Source of the DNA: Bacteroidales bacterium
GTDB taxonomy: Bacteria; Bacteroidota; Bacteroidia; Bacteroidales; UBA932
Direction: 5' to 3'
DNA: 51,679 nt
Assembly (NCBI GenBank): GCA_020026355.1
Contig: JAHHQP010000012.1
Span: forward strand, 1-51,679
Shown: positions 24,525-34,100 of the stretch, piece after piece
How positions within the stretch are numbered: position 1 is the first letter of the stretch
Layout: the number at the start of each line of letters is the position of its first letter
Notes under the pieces: generated by a model
Database searches by the model: none
The model's input: the letters and a program-made list of their open reading frames with translations, nothing else
What the model was told of the DNA's origin: nothing
Translations under genes and position numbers: made by a program

Positions 24525-25109
24525 ATGTGTGACAACAATAAGAAATGGTATGTGCTGAGAACAGCAGGTGGTAAAGAGAAAAAAGCCAAAGAGTATCTCG
24601 AAAAAGAGATCGAAAGATGCGGTCTTCAGGATCTGGTTTCTCAGGTTCTTGTTCCAACAGAAAAAGTATATACAGTACGTGCCGGTAAACGGGTTCTCGT
24701 AGAGAAAATCCTTTATCCGGGTTATGTGCTGATTCAGGCGGAACTTTCCGGTGAATTGCAGTACATCATCAGAAATGAGGTTCCTCACATGTCAGGCTTC
24801 CTGACCGAAAAACGTGAAGTCTCTCATGACGGTGGAAAACCACAGGAGGAGAAACTTCCTGTTCCGCTTCGCGATGATGAAGCTAGACGAATTCTCGGAG
24901 AGCAGGACGAGCAAGCCGTCACTGATGTCGAGACAGTCATCGATTACAAGGTCGGTGATCCTGTCCAGATTACAGACGGACCTTTCAGCGGATTCGGTGG
25001 TACTGTCGAGGAAATCGTCGAAGACAGGTCTAAGCTCAAGGTTATGGTCATGATCTTCGGACGTAAGACTTTATTGGAACTCAACTTTACACAAGTAACT
25101 AAAGAATAA
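24525..25109 (+). CDS. nusG: Transcription termination/antitermination protein NusG
   Basis: A 194-residue NusG. The N-terminal NGN domain starts KKWYVLRTAGGKEKKAKEYLEK and includes LYPGYVLIQAEL. The C-terminal KOW domain begins VGDPVQITDGPFSGFGGTVEEI near residues 144-165. The linker contains an acidic/charged insert (about 100-135), as in many Bacteroidota. It binds RNA polymerase and links it to Rho or the ribosome. The gene is 8 nt upstream of rplK. Confidence 0.96.
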   Translation: MCDNNKKWYVLRTAGGKEKKAKEYLEKEIERCGLQDLVSQVLVPTEKVYTVRAGKRVLVEKILYPGYVLIQAELSGELQYIIRNEVPHMSGFLTEKREVSHDGGKPQEEKLPVPLRDDEARRILGEQDEQAVTDVETVIDYKVGDPVQITDGPFSGFGGTVEEIVEDRSKLKVMVMIFGRKTLLELNFTQVTKE

Positions 25110-25117
25110 CATTCATT

Positions 25118-25558
25118 ATGGCAAAAGAATTAACTGGATTGATTAAACTCCAGATCAAGGCAGCCGCAGCAAATCCATCTCCTCCAGTAGGACCGGCACT
25201 CGGTTCAAAGGGTTTGAACATCATGGATTTCTGCAAACAGTTCAATGCCCGCACACAGGACCAGGCAGGTAAGATCTTGCCAGTCGTGATTTCTGTCTAC
25301 AGCGACAAATCATTCACTTTCGAGGTTAAACAGCCACCTGTTGCGATTTCATTGAAAGAAGCTGCTAAGGTTTCTACAGGTTCTGCAGAACCGAACAGAA
25401 AGAAAGTCGGTACAGTCACTTGGGATCAGGTCAAAGAGATCGCTGAGAACAAGATGAAAGACATGAACTGCTTCACACTCAAGTCAGCGATGACCATGGT
25501 AGCAGGTACCGCAAGAAGTATGGGTATCAAAGTAGAGGGTGAGTTCCCTGAACTTTAA
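25118..25558 (+). CDS. rplK: 50S ribosomal protein L11
   Basis: A 146-residue L11. It has the N-terminal proline-rich segment PSPPVGPALGSKGLNIMDFCKQFN and the C-terminal rRNA-binding domain ending VAGTARSMGIKVEG. It binds the GTPase-associated region of 23S rRNA. Length is slightly above E. coli's 142. Located between nusG and rplA with 15 nt to rplA. Confidence 0.97.
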   Translation: MAKELTGLIKLQIKAAAANPSPPVGPALGSKGLNIMDFCKQFNARTQDQAGKILPVVISVYSDKSFTFEVKQPPVAISLKEAAKVSTGSAEPNRKKVGTVTWDQVKEIAENKMKDMNCFTLKSAMTMVAGTARSMGIKVEGEFPEL

Positions 25559-25573
25559 AATTTCACAAGCAAA

Positions 25574-26266
25574 ATGAGTAAACTTACAAAAAATCAGAAG
25601 GCAGCTCTCGCTAAGTTCGATGCTGCTGCAGAATATAAGCTTGCCGAGGCATGTGAACTTGTTAAGGAAGTTACCTATACAAAATTTGATGCATCAGTAG
25701 AGCTTCACGTTAAACTTGGTGTTGACCCACGTAAAGCCAATCAGATGGTTCGTGGTGTCGTTACTCTTCCACATGGAACAGGTAAGGAGACACGAGTACT
25801 CGTTCTCTGTACACCTGATAAGGAAGTCGAGGCAAAAGAGGCTGGAGCAGATTACGTAGGTCTTGATGAATTCATCGACAAGATCAAAGGTGGTTGGACT
25901 GACGTTGACGTCATCATCTGTACGCCTTCCGTAATGGCTAAGGTCGGCGCTATCGGTAGAATCCTCGGTCCTAGAGGACTTATGCCGAACCCTAAGACAG
26001 GTACAGTGACAATGGATATTGCAAACGCTGTCAAAGAGGTCAAAGCAGGTAAGATCGATTTCAAGGTCGACAAGACCGGTATCATCCACGCTGCTGTCGG
26101 AAAGGCTTCCTTCACTTCAGAGCAGATCCTTGACAACTCCAAGGAGCTTCTCTCAACTATCCTGAAGTTGAAACCTCAGACTTTGAAGGGTACTTACATG
26201 CAGTCAGTTACTATCTGTACTACAATGAGCCCTGGTATCCATGTAGATGTTAAATCAGTAGAATAG
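25574..26266 (+). CDS. rplA: 50S ribosomal protein L1
   Basis: A 230-residue L1, the L1-stalk protein. Segments TLPHGTGKETRVLVLC, GRILGPRGLMPNPKTGTVT and the FKVDKTGIIHAAVGKASF stretch are characteristic. In E. coli L1 also represses its own operon. I do not see an obvious mimic of its rRNA site here. 21 nt precede rplJ. Confidence 0.97.
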   Translation: MSKLTKNQKAALAKFDAAAEYKLAEACELVKEVTYTKFDASVELHVKLGVDPRKANQMVRGVVTLPHGTGKETRVLVLCTPDKEVEAKEAGADYVGLDEFIDKIKGGWTDVDVIICTPSVMAKVGAIGRILGPRGLMPNPKTGTVTMDIANAVKEVKAGKIDFKVDKTGIIHAAVGKASFTSEQILDNSKELLSTILKLKPQTLKGTYMQSVTICTTMSPGIHVDVKSVE

Positions 26267-26287
26267 TGCTGTAAAAATCAGATCGTT

Positions 26288-26803
26288 ATGAGAAAAGAAG
26301 AAAAACTCAATATTATTGACGCAATCTCAGCACAACTCGAAGAGACACCGAACTTCTACATTGCTGATATTGCAGGATTGAATGCCGAGAAGACTTACGA
26401 GCTCCGTAAGGCATGTTTCGAGCATGGTGTTAAACTGGTAGTCGTTAAGAATACCCTTCTTTCCAAAGTTATCGAGAAATCAGGTAACGAGGAAATGATG
26501 AAGCTGGTTCCGGTTCTCGCTGGTCCGACAGCCATCATGTACACCGAGACTCCTAACGCTCCGGCTAAGGTTATCAAGAAATTCAATGACGCTGGATCTG
26601 AGAAACCTCTTCTCAAAGGCGCATACATCCAGGAGTGGCCAGCATTCGTTGGTGCAGAGTCCCTTACAGCTCTCTACAACATCAAGTCTCGCGAGGAACT
26701 CATCGCAGAGATCGTATCCCTCCTCCAGTCACCTATCCGCAACGTTATCTCTGCGCTTGAAAACAAGAGCGAGGAGAAACCAGAGGAAACTCCAGCAGAA
26801 TAG
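26288..26803 (+). CDS. rplJ: 50S ribosomal protein L10
   Basis: A 171-residue L10, the base of the L7/L12 stalk. The N-terminal domain begins MRKEEKLNIIDAISAQLEETPNFY and contains LRKACFEHGVKLVVVKNTLL. The C-terminal helices bind L12 dimers, and the tail is acidic and E/P-rich. The gap to rplA is only 21 nt, so the long L10 leader RNA known from E. coli and Bacillus has no room here. Confidence 0.96.
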   Translation: MRKEEKLNIIDAISAQLEETPNFYIADIAGLNAEKTYELRKACFEHGVKLVVVKNTLLSKVIEKSGNEEMMKLVPVLAGPTAIMYTETPNAPAKVIKKFNDAGSEKPLLKGAYIQEWPAFVGAESLTALYNIKSREELIAEIVSLLQSPIRNVISALENKSEEKPEETPAE

Positions 26804-26838
26804 TTTAGTAACAAAAAATCATTTTAATAAATACAATT

Positions 26839-27207
26839 ATGGCAGATATTAAAGCACTTGCAGAAGAGTTGGTAAACCTTACTGTAAAAGACGTACAGGA
26901 GCTCGCACAGATCCTTAAGGATGAGTACGGAATCGAGCCAGCAGCAGCAGCTGTAGTTGCTGTAGCAGGTCCTGCAGCAGCTGCAGAAGCTGAGCAGACT
27001 GAGTTTGATGTAATCTTGAAATCAGCTGGTCAGGCTAAGCTTGCAGTTGTGAAAGCAGTCAAAGAGGCTACAGGTCTCGGACTTAAAGAGTCTAAGGACA
27101 TCGTTGATAAAGCACCAGTAGCTGTAAGAGAGAAAGTTTCTAAAGCAGAGGCTGAGGCTCTTAAGGCAGCCCTCGAAGAGGCTGGAGCAGAGGTTGAGAT
27201 TAAATAG
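26839..27207 (+). CDS. rplL: 50S ribosomal protein L7/L12
   Basis: A 122-residue L7/L12. It has the N-terminal dimerisation helices, an alanine-rich hinge (about residues 34-52) and the conserved factor-binding C-terminal domain with KLAVVKAVKEATGLGLKESKDIVDKAP. It recruits elongation factors. Followed by two hairpins before rpoB. Confidence 0.97.
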   Translation: MADIKALAEELVNLTVKDVQELAQILKDEYGIEPAAAAVVAVAGPAAAAEAEQTEFDVILKSAGQAKLAVVKAVKEATGLGLKESKDIVDKAPVAVREKVSKAEAEALKAALEEAGAEVEIK

Positions 27208-27216
27208 TTTCACCTC

Positions 27217-27233
27217 TTCCCCGGACTGGGGAA
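27217..27233 (+). other. Small hairpin after rplL
   Basis: TTCCCC pairs with GGGGAA around a 5-nt loop just after the rplL stop. No T run follows. It may act with the next hairpin, for example as an RNA-processing site. Confidence 0.4.
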
Positions 27234-27240
27234 ACAAGTC

Positions 27241-27272
27241 AGGTTTAGGGCTAAATGGCTCTAAACCTTTTT
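27241..27272 (+). terminator. Attenuator-type terminator between rplL and rpoB
   Basis: AGGTTTAGGGC pairs with GGCT-CTAAACCT bases (11 bp, one G-T) around a 6-nt loop and is followed directly by TTTTT. Position and form match the rplL-rpoB attenuator of E. coli, which lowers RNA polymerase output relative to ribosomal protein; partial read-through is inferred. Confidence 0.75.
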
Positions 27273-27310
27273 GTCGTATTAAAGTTTTTCTTTATATTTA
27301 AGACAGAAAG

Positions 27311-30300
27311 ATGTCACAAAAGACTAAAAAACAGCGAGTTTCATTCGCATCATCCAAAATTCTCCTTGAGTATCCGGATCTCCTGGAGGTGCAGCTCAAG
27401 TCTTTCCAGGATTTCTTCCAGCTGGATACAACTCCTGAGAACAGACGTAACGAGGGCCTCTATCAGGTTTTCCAGGAAATCTTCCCGATCGAGGATACCA
27501 GGAACAACTATGAGCTGAAGTTCATCGATTACTTCATCGATCCGCCTCAGTACTCCATCGAGGAGTGTCTTGACAGAGGTCAGACCTATAGTGTTCCGCT
27601 CAAGGCGAAATTGCGCTTGTCGTGCAGCGACCCAGAGCACGAAGATTTCGATACGAAGATTCAGGATGTCTACTTGGGCAATATCCCGTATATGACCCCA
27701 GGTGGTACTTTCGTCATCAACGGTTCTGAGCGTATCATTGTATCCCAGCTTCATAGATCTCCAGGTGTATTCTTCGGACAGAGCGTCCATGCCAACGGTA
27801 CCAAGCTCTATTCTGCCAGAATCATTCCTTTCAAAGGATCATGGATCGAGTTCGCTACTGACATCAACAACGTCATGTATGCTTACATCGACCGTAAGAA
27901 GAAGCTGCCTGTAACTACCCTTCTCAGGGCTATCGGTTACAACTCAGACAAAGATATCATCGACATTTTCGGACTTGCTGACGAGATCGAAGTGACGCCA
28001 GAAAACCTTAAGGCCAATGAGGGCAGGAAGCTTGCCGCAAAAGTGCTCATCACTTGGAACGAGGATTTCGTCGATGATGATACAGGAGAGGTCATTCCAG
28101 TCGAGAGAACCATGCCTATCGTAGAGCGTGGCGAGATCTTGAACGATGAGACGATCGAGAAACTCTCCCAGGCTGATGTGAAGACCATCCTTCTCCAGAA
28201 GGATGAGGCCAATGTCACCGAGTATGCCATCATCTACAATACGCTTCAGAAAGATCCTACCAATACCGAGACTGAGGCGATCAACTATATCTACAAGCAG
28301 CTCCGTAATTCAGAACCACCTGATGAGGCGACTGCAAGGGATGTGATCGACAAGCTCTTCTTCTCCGAGAAGAGATATGACCTCGGAGATGTCGGAAGGT
28401 ATCGTCTGAACAAGAAATTGAATCTTGATATCGATGAGAACACACGTGTCCTCACCAACACTGATATCATTGAGATCATCAAGTATCTCATCCAGCTCAT
28501 CAACTCCAAGGCAGTTGTCGATGATATCGACCACCTGAGCAACAGACGTATCAGAACCGTGGGTGAGCAGCTGGCCAACCAGTTCAGTGTCGGCCTCTCC
28601 AGAATGGCCCGTACCATCCGTGAGAGAATGAACGTGCGCGACAGCGAGCAGTTCGCTCCGATCGACCTCATCAACGCCAAGACTTTGTCTTCTGTGATCA
28701 ACTCATTCTTCGGAACCAGCCAGTTGTCACAGTTCATGGACCAGACCAACCCGCTTTCAGAGATGACTCACAAGAGACGTCTTTCTGCATTGGGTCCTGG
28801 CGGTCTGTCCAGAGACAGGGCAGGTTTCGAGGTGCGAGACGTACACTATACGCACTACGGTCGTCTCTGTCCTATCGAGACTCCTGAGGGTCCTAACATC
28901 GGTCTTATTTCTTCACTTTGCGTTTATGCGAGAATCAATGACCTCGGTTTCATCGAGACTCCGTATCGTAAGGTAGAGCACGGTAAGGTGGATCTTTCCG
29001 ATACCGGTTGGGTTTACATGAGTGCAGAGGAAGAGGAGAACAAGACCGTATCCCTCGCCAAGGTGAAGATGGATAAGGACGGTAATATCCTCGAAGACAG
29101 GATCCAGTGCCGTAATGGTGCCGATTTCCCTGTAGTTGCTCCTGAAGAGGTCGACTATATGGACGTGGCTCCTAATCAGATCGCATCAGTCGCCGCTTCA
29201 TTGATTCCGTTCCTCGAGCATGATGATGCCCATCGTGCATTGATGGGTGCCAACATGATGAGGCAGGCAGTTCCTCTTCTCAATCCGGAGTCTCCTATCG
29301 TAGGTACCGGTCTTGAGGAAAGAGTCTGCCTGGATTCCAGAACTCAGGTGATGGCAGAAAGGAAGGGTGAAGTAGTCTATGTCGATGCAAAAGAGATCCA
29401 TGTGAAATATGAAAGGACTGAAGATGAGAAATTTGTCAGCTTCTCTCCTGAAATCACCGTATATCATCTTCCATTATATAGAAAGACGAACCAGAGTACG
29501 ACAGTTACCCTCAAACCTATCGTCCGTAAGGGTGATATCGTGGAGAAGGGCCAGGTCATGACAGAAGGATATGCTACTCAGGACGGAGAGCTTGCTCTCG
29601 GCCGCAACCTGAAAGTGGCCTTCATGCCGTGGAAAGGTTACAACTATGAGGATGCTATCGTGATTTCCGAGCGTATGATCCGCTGGGATATCCTGACCTC
29701 AGTGCATGTCGATGAGTACATCACTGAAGTCCGTGACACCAAACGTGGTATGGAAGAGCTGACATCAGATATTCCTAACGTCAGTGAGGACGCTACCCGT
29801 AATCTTGATGAGAACGGTATCATCAGAGTCGGTGCACACATCGATCCAGGTGATATCATGATCGGTAAGATCACTCCTAAGGGTGAGAGTGACCCTTCTC
29901 CGGAAGAGAAACTGCTTCGTGCTATCTTCGGTGACAAGGCCGGTGATGTGAAGGATGCTTCCTTGAAGGCTACTCCGTCACTCAGCGGTACCGTGATCAA
30001 GACAGCTCTCTACTCCAAAGTTGCCAAAGAGGCTAACAAGAGGACGATGAAAGCGGACATGAAAGCTAAGATCGAGAAGGCTGAAGAAGAGTTCGAGGCG
30101 AAGTCCGAAGCGCTCAGAGCCAAATTCCTCGATAAGCTGGCCGTGCTGACCGAAGGCAAGAAGAGTGCAGGTATCAGCGACCTTTACGGTGTGGAGATCA
30201 TCGAGAAGGGTAAGGATATCACGCTTGAAGCTATCCGCGAGATTGATTATGAGAACATCAATTCAAGCAAGTGGACCACTGACAAGGCAGCTAATGTCCT

Positions 30301-31132
30301 GATCCGTGAACTTATCAACAATTACTGTCTCGCATTCAAGGAGCAGGCTGCTCAGAATAAGAGAGTGCTTGACAAGATCAAAGTCGGTGACGAACTTCCT
30401 AACGGCGTCATGCAGCTTGCAAAAGTCTACGTTGCCAAGAAGAGGAAGATCAGAGTCGGTGACAAGATGGCAGGTCGTCACGGTAACAAGGGTATCGTAG
30501 CGAAGGTGGTAAGGGATGAAGATATGCCTTTCCTCGAGGACGGTACTCCTGTGGATATCGTACTGAATCCGCTCGGTGTGCCTTCACGTATGAACCTTGG
30601 ACAGATCTATGAGACTGTTCTCGGATGGGCTGGTGAAGTGCTCGGCTACAAGTTCAGTACTCCGGTATTCGACGGTGCTACTTTGGACGATATCTGCGCC
30701 TGGACTGATAAGGCCGGTCTTCCGAGATATGGTAAGACATATCTGAGAGACGGTGGTACAGGTGACTGGTTCGATCAGCCTGCAACGGTCGGCGTCATCT
30801 ATATGATCAAGTTGGGTCATATGGTTGATGACAAGATGCATGCAAGGTCCATCGGTCCTTACTCACTGATTACACAGCAGCCTCTGGGTGGTAAAGCCCA
30901 GTTCGGAGGTCAGCGTTTCGGAGAGATGGAGGTCTGGGCACTCGAGGCATTCGGTGCATCCAACACTCTTCAGGAAATCCTGACTGTGAAGTCAGATGAC
31001 GTGACCGGACGTTCTAAAGCCTACGAAGCAATTGTCAAGGGTGACCTTATGCCTACACCAGGTATTCCGGAATCTCTCAATGTATTGCTCCACGAGCTCA
31101 GAGGTCTCGGACTTAAAGTTACTTTGGACTAA
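27311..31132 (+). CDS. rpoB: DNA-directed RNA polymerase subunit beta
   Basis: A 1273-residue beta subunit of core RNA polymerase. The rifampicin pocket is intact and of the sensitive type: GTSQLSQFMDQTNPLSE, then THKRRLSALGPGGLSRDRAGFE, with the usual Asp, His and Ser positions unchanged. Downstream come LCPIETPEGPNIGLI, the flap region, KMAGRHGNKGIV, and the C-terminal GGKAQFGGQRFGEMEVWALEA. Length is usual for Bacteroidota. Arginine is often encoded by AGA/AGG in addition to CGT. It is 27 nt from rpoC. Confidence 0.98.
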   Translation: MSQKTKKQRVSFASSKILLEYPDLLEVQLKSFQDFFQLDTTPENRRNEGLYQVFQEIFPIEDTRNNYELKFIDYFIDPPQYSIEECLDRGQTYSVPLKAKLRLSCSDPEHEDFDTKIQDVYLGNIPYMTPGGTFVINGSERIIVSQLHRSPGVFFGQSVHANGTKLYSARIIPFKGSWIEFATDINNVMYAYIDRKKKLPVTTLLRAIGYNSDKDIIDIFGLADEIEVTPENLKANEGRKLAAKVLITWNEDFVDDDTGEVIPVERTMPIVERGEILNDETIEKLSQADVKTILLQKDEANVTEYAIIYNTLQKDPTNTETEAINYIYKQLRNSEPPDEATARDVIDKLFFSEKRYDLGDVGRYRLNKKLNLDIDENTRVLTNTDIIEIIKYLIQLINSKAVVDDIDHLSNRRIRTVGEQLANQFSVGLSRMARTIRERMNVRDSEQFAPIDLINAKTLSSVINSFFGTSQLSQFMDQTNPLSEMTHKRRLSALGPGGLSRDRAGFEVRDVHYTHYGRLCPIETPEGPNIGLISSLCVYARINDLGFIETPYRKVEHGKVDLSDTGWVYMSAEEEENKTVSLAKVKMDKDGNILEDRIQCRNGADFPVVAPEEVDYMDVAPNQIASVAASLIPFLEHDDAHRALMGANMMRQAVPLLNPESPIVGTGLEERVCLDSRTQVMAERKGEVVYVDAKEIHVKYERTEDEKFVSFSPEITVYHLPLYRKTNQSTTVTLKPIVRKGDIVEKGQVMTEGYATQDGELALGRNLKVAFMPWKGYNYEDAIVISERMIRWDILTSVHVDEYITEVRDTKRGMEELTSDIPNVSEDATRNLDENGIIRVGAHIDPGDIMIGKITPKGESDPSPEEKLLRAIFGDKAGDVKDASLKATPSLSGTVIKTALYSKVAKEANKRTMKADMKAKIEKAEEEFEAKSEALRAKFLDKLAVLTEGKKSAGISDLYGVEIIEKGKDITLEAIREIDYENINSSKWTTDKAANVLIRELINNYCLAFKEQAAQNKRVLDKIKVGDELPNGVMQLAKVYVAKKRKIRVGDKMAGRHGNKGIVAKVVRDEDMPFLEDGTPVDIVLNPLGVPSRMNLGQIYETVLGWAGEVLGYKFSTPVFDGATLDDICAWTDKAGLPRYGKTYLRDGGTGDWFDQPATVGVIYMIKLGHMVDDKMHARSIGPYSLITQQPLGGKAQFGGQRFGEMEVWALEAFGASNTLQEILTVKSDDVTGRSKAYEAIVKGDLMPTPGIPESLNVLLHELRGLGLKVTLD

Positions 31133-31159
31133 TTAACGACAACTTGAAATTTTAGAAAT

Positions 31160-34100
31160 ATGCCGACTTTTAATAAAGAAAATAAGGTTAAAAGCAATTT
31201 CGAAAGAATCAGTATTTCTCTTGCTTCTCCAGAAGATATCATCGAAAGATCTTCTGGAGAGGTCTTGAAACCTGAAACCGTCAACTACAGGACATATAAG
31301 CCGGAAAGAGACGGTCTGTTCTGCGAGAAGATCTTCGGTCCTACCAAGGATTACGAATGTCATTGCGGTAAATACAAGAGAATCAGATACCGTGGTATCG
31401 TCTGCGACCGATGTGGTGTCGAGGTCACTGAGAAGAAAGTCCGTAGAGAGAGAATGGGTCATATCGAACTGACTGTCCCTGTCGCTCATATCTGGTATTT
31501 CAAATCAGCTCCTAACAAGATTGCAGCTCTGATCGGAATTGCAGCTAAGAAGCTGGAGTCCGTGATCTACTATGAGAAATACATCGTGGTCAACCCGGGA
31601 ACTTCAGGTCTGCAGAAACTCGACCTCCTTTCCGAGGACGAGTACCTTGACCTGCTGGACAAGATGCCTGAGAACGAAGCGCTTCCGAACGATGATCCGA
31701 ACAAGTTCATCGCCGGCATGGGTGCTGAGGCCATCTACGATCTCCTCAAGGAAATCGATATCGATGCTCTCGCAAAGGAACTTCGTACCAAGATGCTCAA
31801 GGAAACTTCACAGCAGAGAAGGGCAGAGGCGCTCAAGAGACTGAGCATCGTGAAATGGTTCCAGGAGTCCAAAGGCATCAACCGTCCTGAATGGATGATC
31901 CTCAAGGTCATTCCTGTCATTCCACCTGATCTCCGTCCGCTCGTTCCGCTTGATGGTGGCCGTTTCGCCACTTCTGACCTGAACGATCTCTACAGAAGGG
32001 TGATCATCAGAAACAACAGGCTCAAGAGATTGATCGAGATCAAAGCTCCGGAAGTGATCCTCAGGAATGAGAAACGTATGCTTCAGGAAGCGGTGGATTC
32101 TCTCTTCGATAATTCCAAGAAGTCCAATGCAGTCAAGAGCGAGGCGAACAGGACACTGAAATCTCTTTCAGACAGCTTGAAAGGAAAACAGGGCCGTTTC
32201 CGTCAGAACCTCCTCGGTAAACGTGTCGACTATTCTGCACGTTCCGTAATTGTCGTAGGTCCTGAACTCAAGATGCATGAGTGCGGTCTTCCTAAATTCA
32301 TGGCTGCCGAGCTTTACAAACCGTTCATCATCAGGAAACTGATCGAGAGGGGTATCGTGAAGACGGTCAAGTCTGCCAAGAAGATTGTCGACAGAAGAGA
32401 TCCGGTCATCTGGGATATCCTCGAGAACGTGATGAAAGGTCATCCGGTTCTCCTGAACCGTGCGCCGACACTTCACCGACTCGGTATCCAGGCTTTCCAG
32501 CCTAAGATGATCGAGGGTAAGGCTATCCAGCTGCATCCGCTTGCATGTACCGCGTTCAACGCCGACTTCGATGGTGACCAGATGGCCGTGCATCTTCCGC
32601 TCGGAAATGCCGCCGTACTTGAGGCACAGCTCCTCATGCTCGGTTCACACAACATCTTGAACCCGGCCAACGGTACTCCTATCACTGTCCCTTCACAGGA
32701 TATGGTCCTTGGTCTTTACTACATCACGAAGTCCAGGCCAGGTGCCAAGGGCGAGGGAATGAAGTTCTACGGTCCTGAAGAGGTGATCATCGCGCTCAAC
32801 GAGAAAGCGATCGACATCCACGCCAGCATCGAGGTCAGACTTCCGAAAGACAAGATGCATCCGGAAGAGGGTACTCATATGGTGACGACTACTCCAGGTA
32901 GAATCATCGTTAACCAGATGGTGCCGCAGGAAGTGCCTTACATCAACGAGATCCTTGGTAAGAAGTCTTTGAGAAAGATCATTACCAACGTCATCAAATA
33001 TACCAGTGTACCGCGTACAGCTCAGTTCCTTGATGATATCAAGAACCTCGGTTACACCATGTCCTTCAAGGGAGGTATCTCCTTCAACCTGGGTGATGTG
33101 ATCATCCCGCAGGAGAAGAGGACTTTGATCGAGGACGGTTACAAGACGGTAGAGTCCATCAAGAATAACTTTGCTATGGGTTTCATTACCAACAATGAGC
33201 GTTATAACAAAGTGATCGACCTCTGGTCTTCTATCGACAACCAGATCACCCACATCGTGGAGGATCAGATTTCAGCGGACCAGCAGGGCTTCAACCCGGT
33301 ATACATGATGCTGGATTCCGGAGCCCGTGGTTCAACACAGCAGATCAAGCAGCTTTGTGGTATGCGTGGTCTGATGGCTAAACCTCAGAAGTCCGGTGGT
33401 CAGGGTGCCGAGATCATCGAGAACCCTATCATCTCGAACTTGAAAGAGGGTATGTCAGTGCTGGAGTACTTCATCTCTACCCACGGTGCGCGTAAAGGTC
33501 TTGCCGATACCGCCTTGAAGACAGCCGATGCCGGTTATCTTACCCGTCGTCTGGTGGACGTTTCACATGACGTCATCATCAACGAGGAGGACTGCGGAAC
33601 CCTCAGAGGTCTTATCGCGACAGCCATCAAGAGCAAGGATGAGGTCGTAGAGTCTCTCGGTGAGAGAATTCTCGGACGTACTTCCGTTCATGACGTATTC
33701 AACCCGTTGACCGGAGAACTGATCATTCCTGCAGGAGAAGAAATCACAGAGGACATTGCTAACCTCATCGAATCACTGCCTATCGAACAGGTAGAAATCC
33801 GTTCCGTACTCACATGTGAGTCACGTAAGGGTGTCTGTGCAAAATGTTACGGTCGTAACCTTGCATCCAGCCGAATGGTCGAGCAGGGTGAGGTGGTCGG
33901 AGTCATCGCCGCACAGTCCATCGGTGAGCCGGGTACTCAGCTGACCCTCCGTACGTTCCACGTCGGTGGTACGGCATCAAGTACTGCTGCAGACAGCTCC
34001 ATCACTTCCAAATACAACGGTAAGCTTGAGTTCGAAGAGCTCAGGACGATCCAGCGTGTCACGGAAGACGGTGTACAGGATGTCGTTGTCAGCCGTGCTA

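Noticed and set aside
26267..26287. L10 leader autoregulatory RNA upstream of rplJ
   Set aside because: The gap is only 21 nt, too short for the known leader fold.
28600..28900. Rifampicin-resistance substitution in rpoB
   Set aside because: The FMDQTN, THKRRLSALGPGG region has the usual residues at the classic resistance positions.
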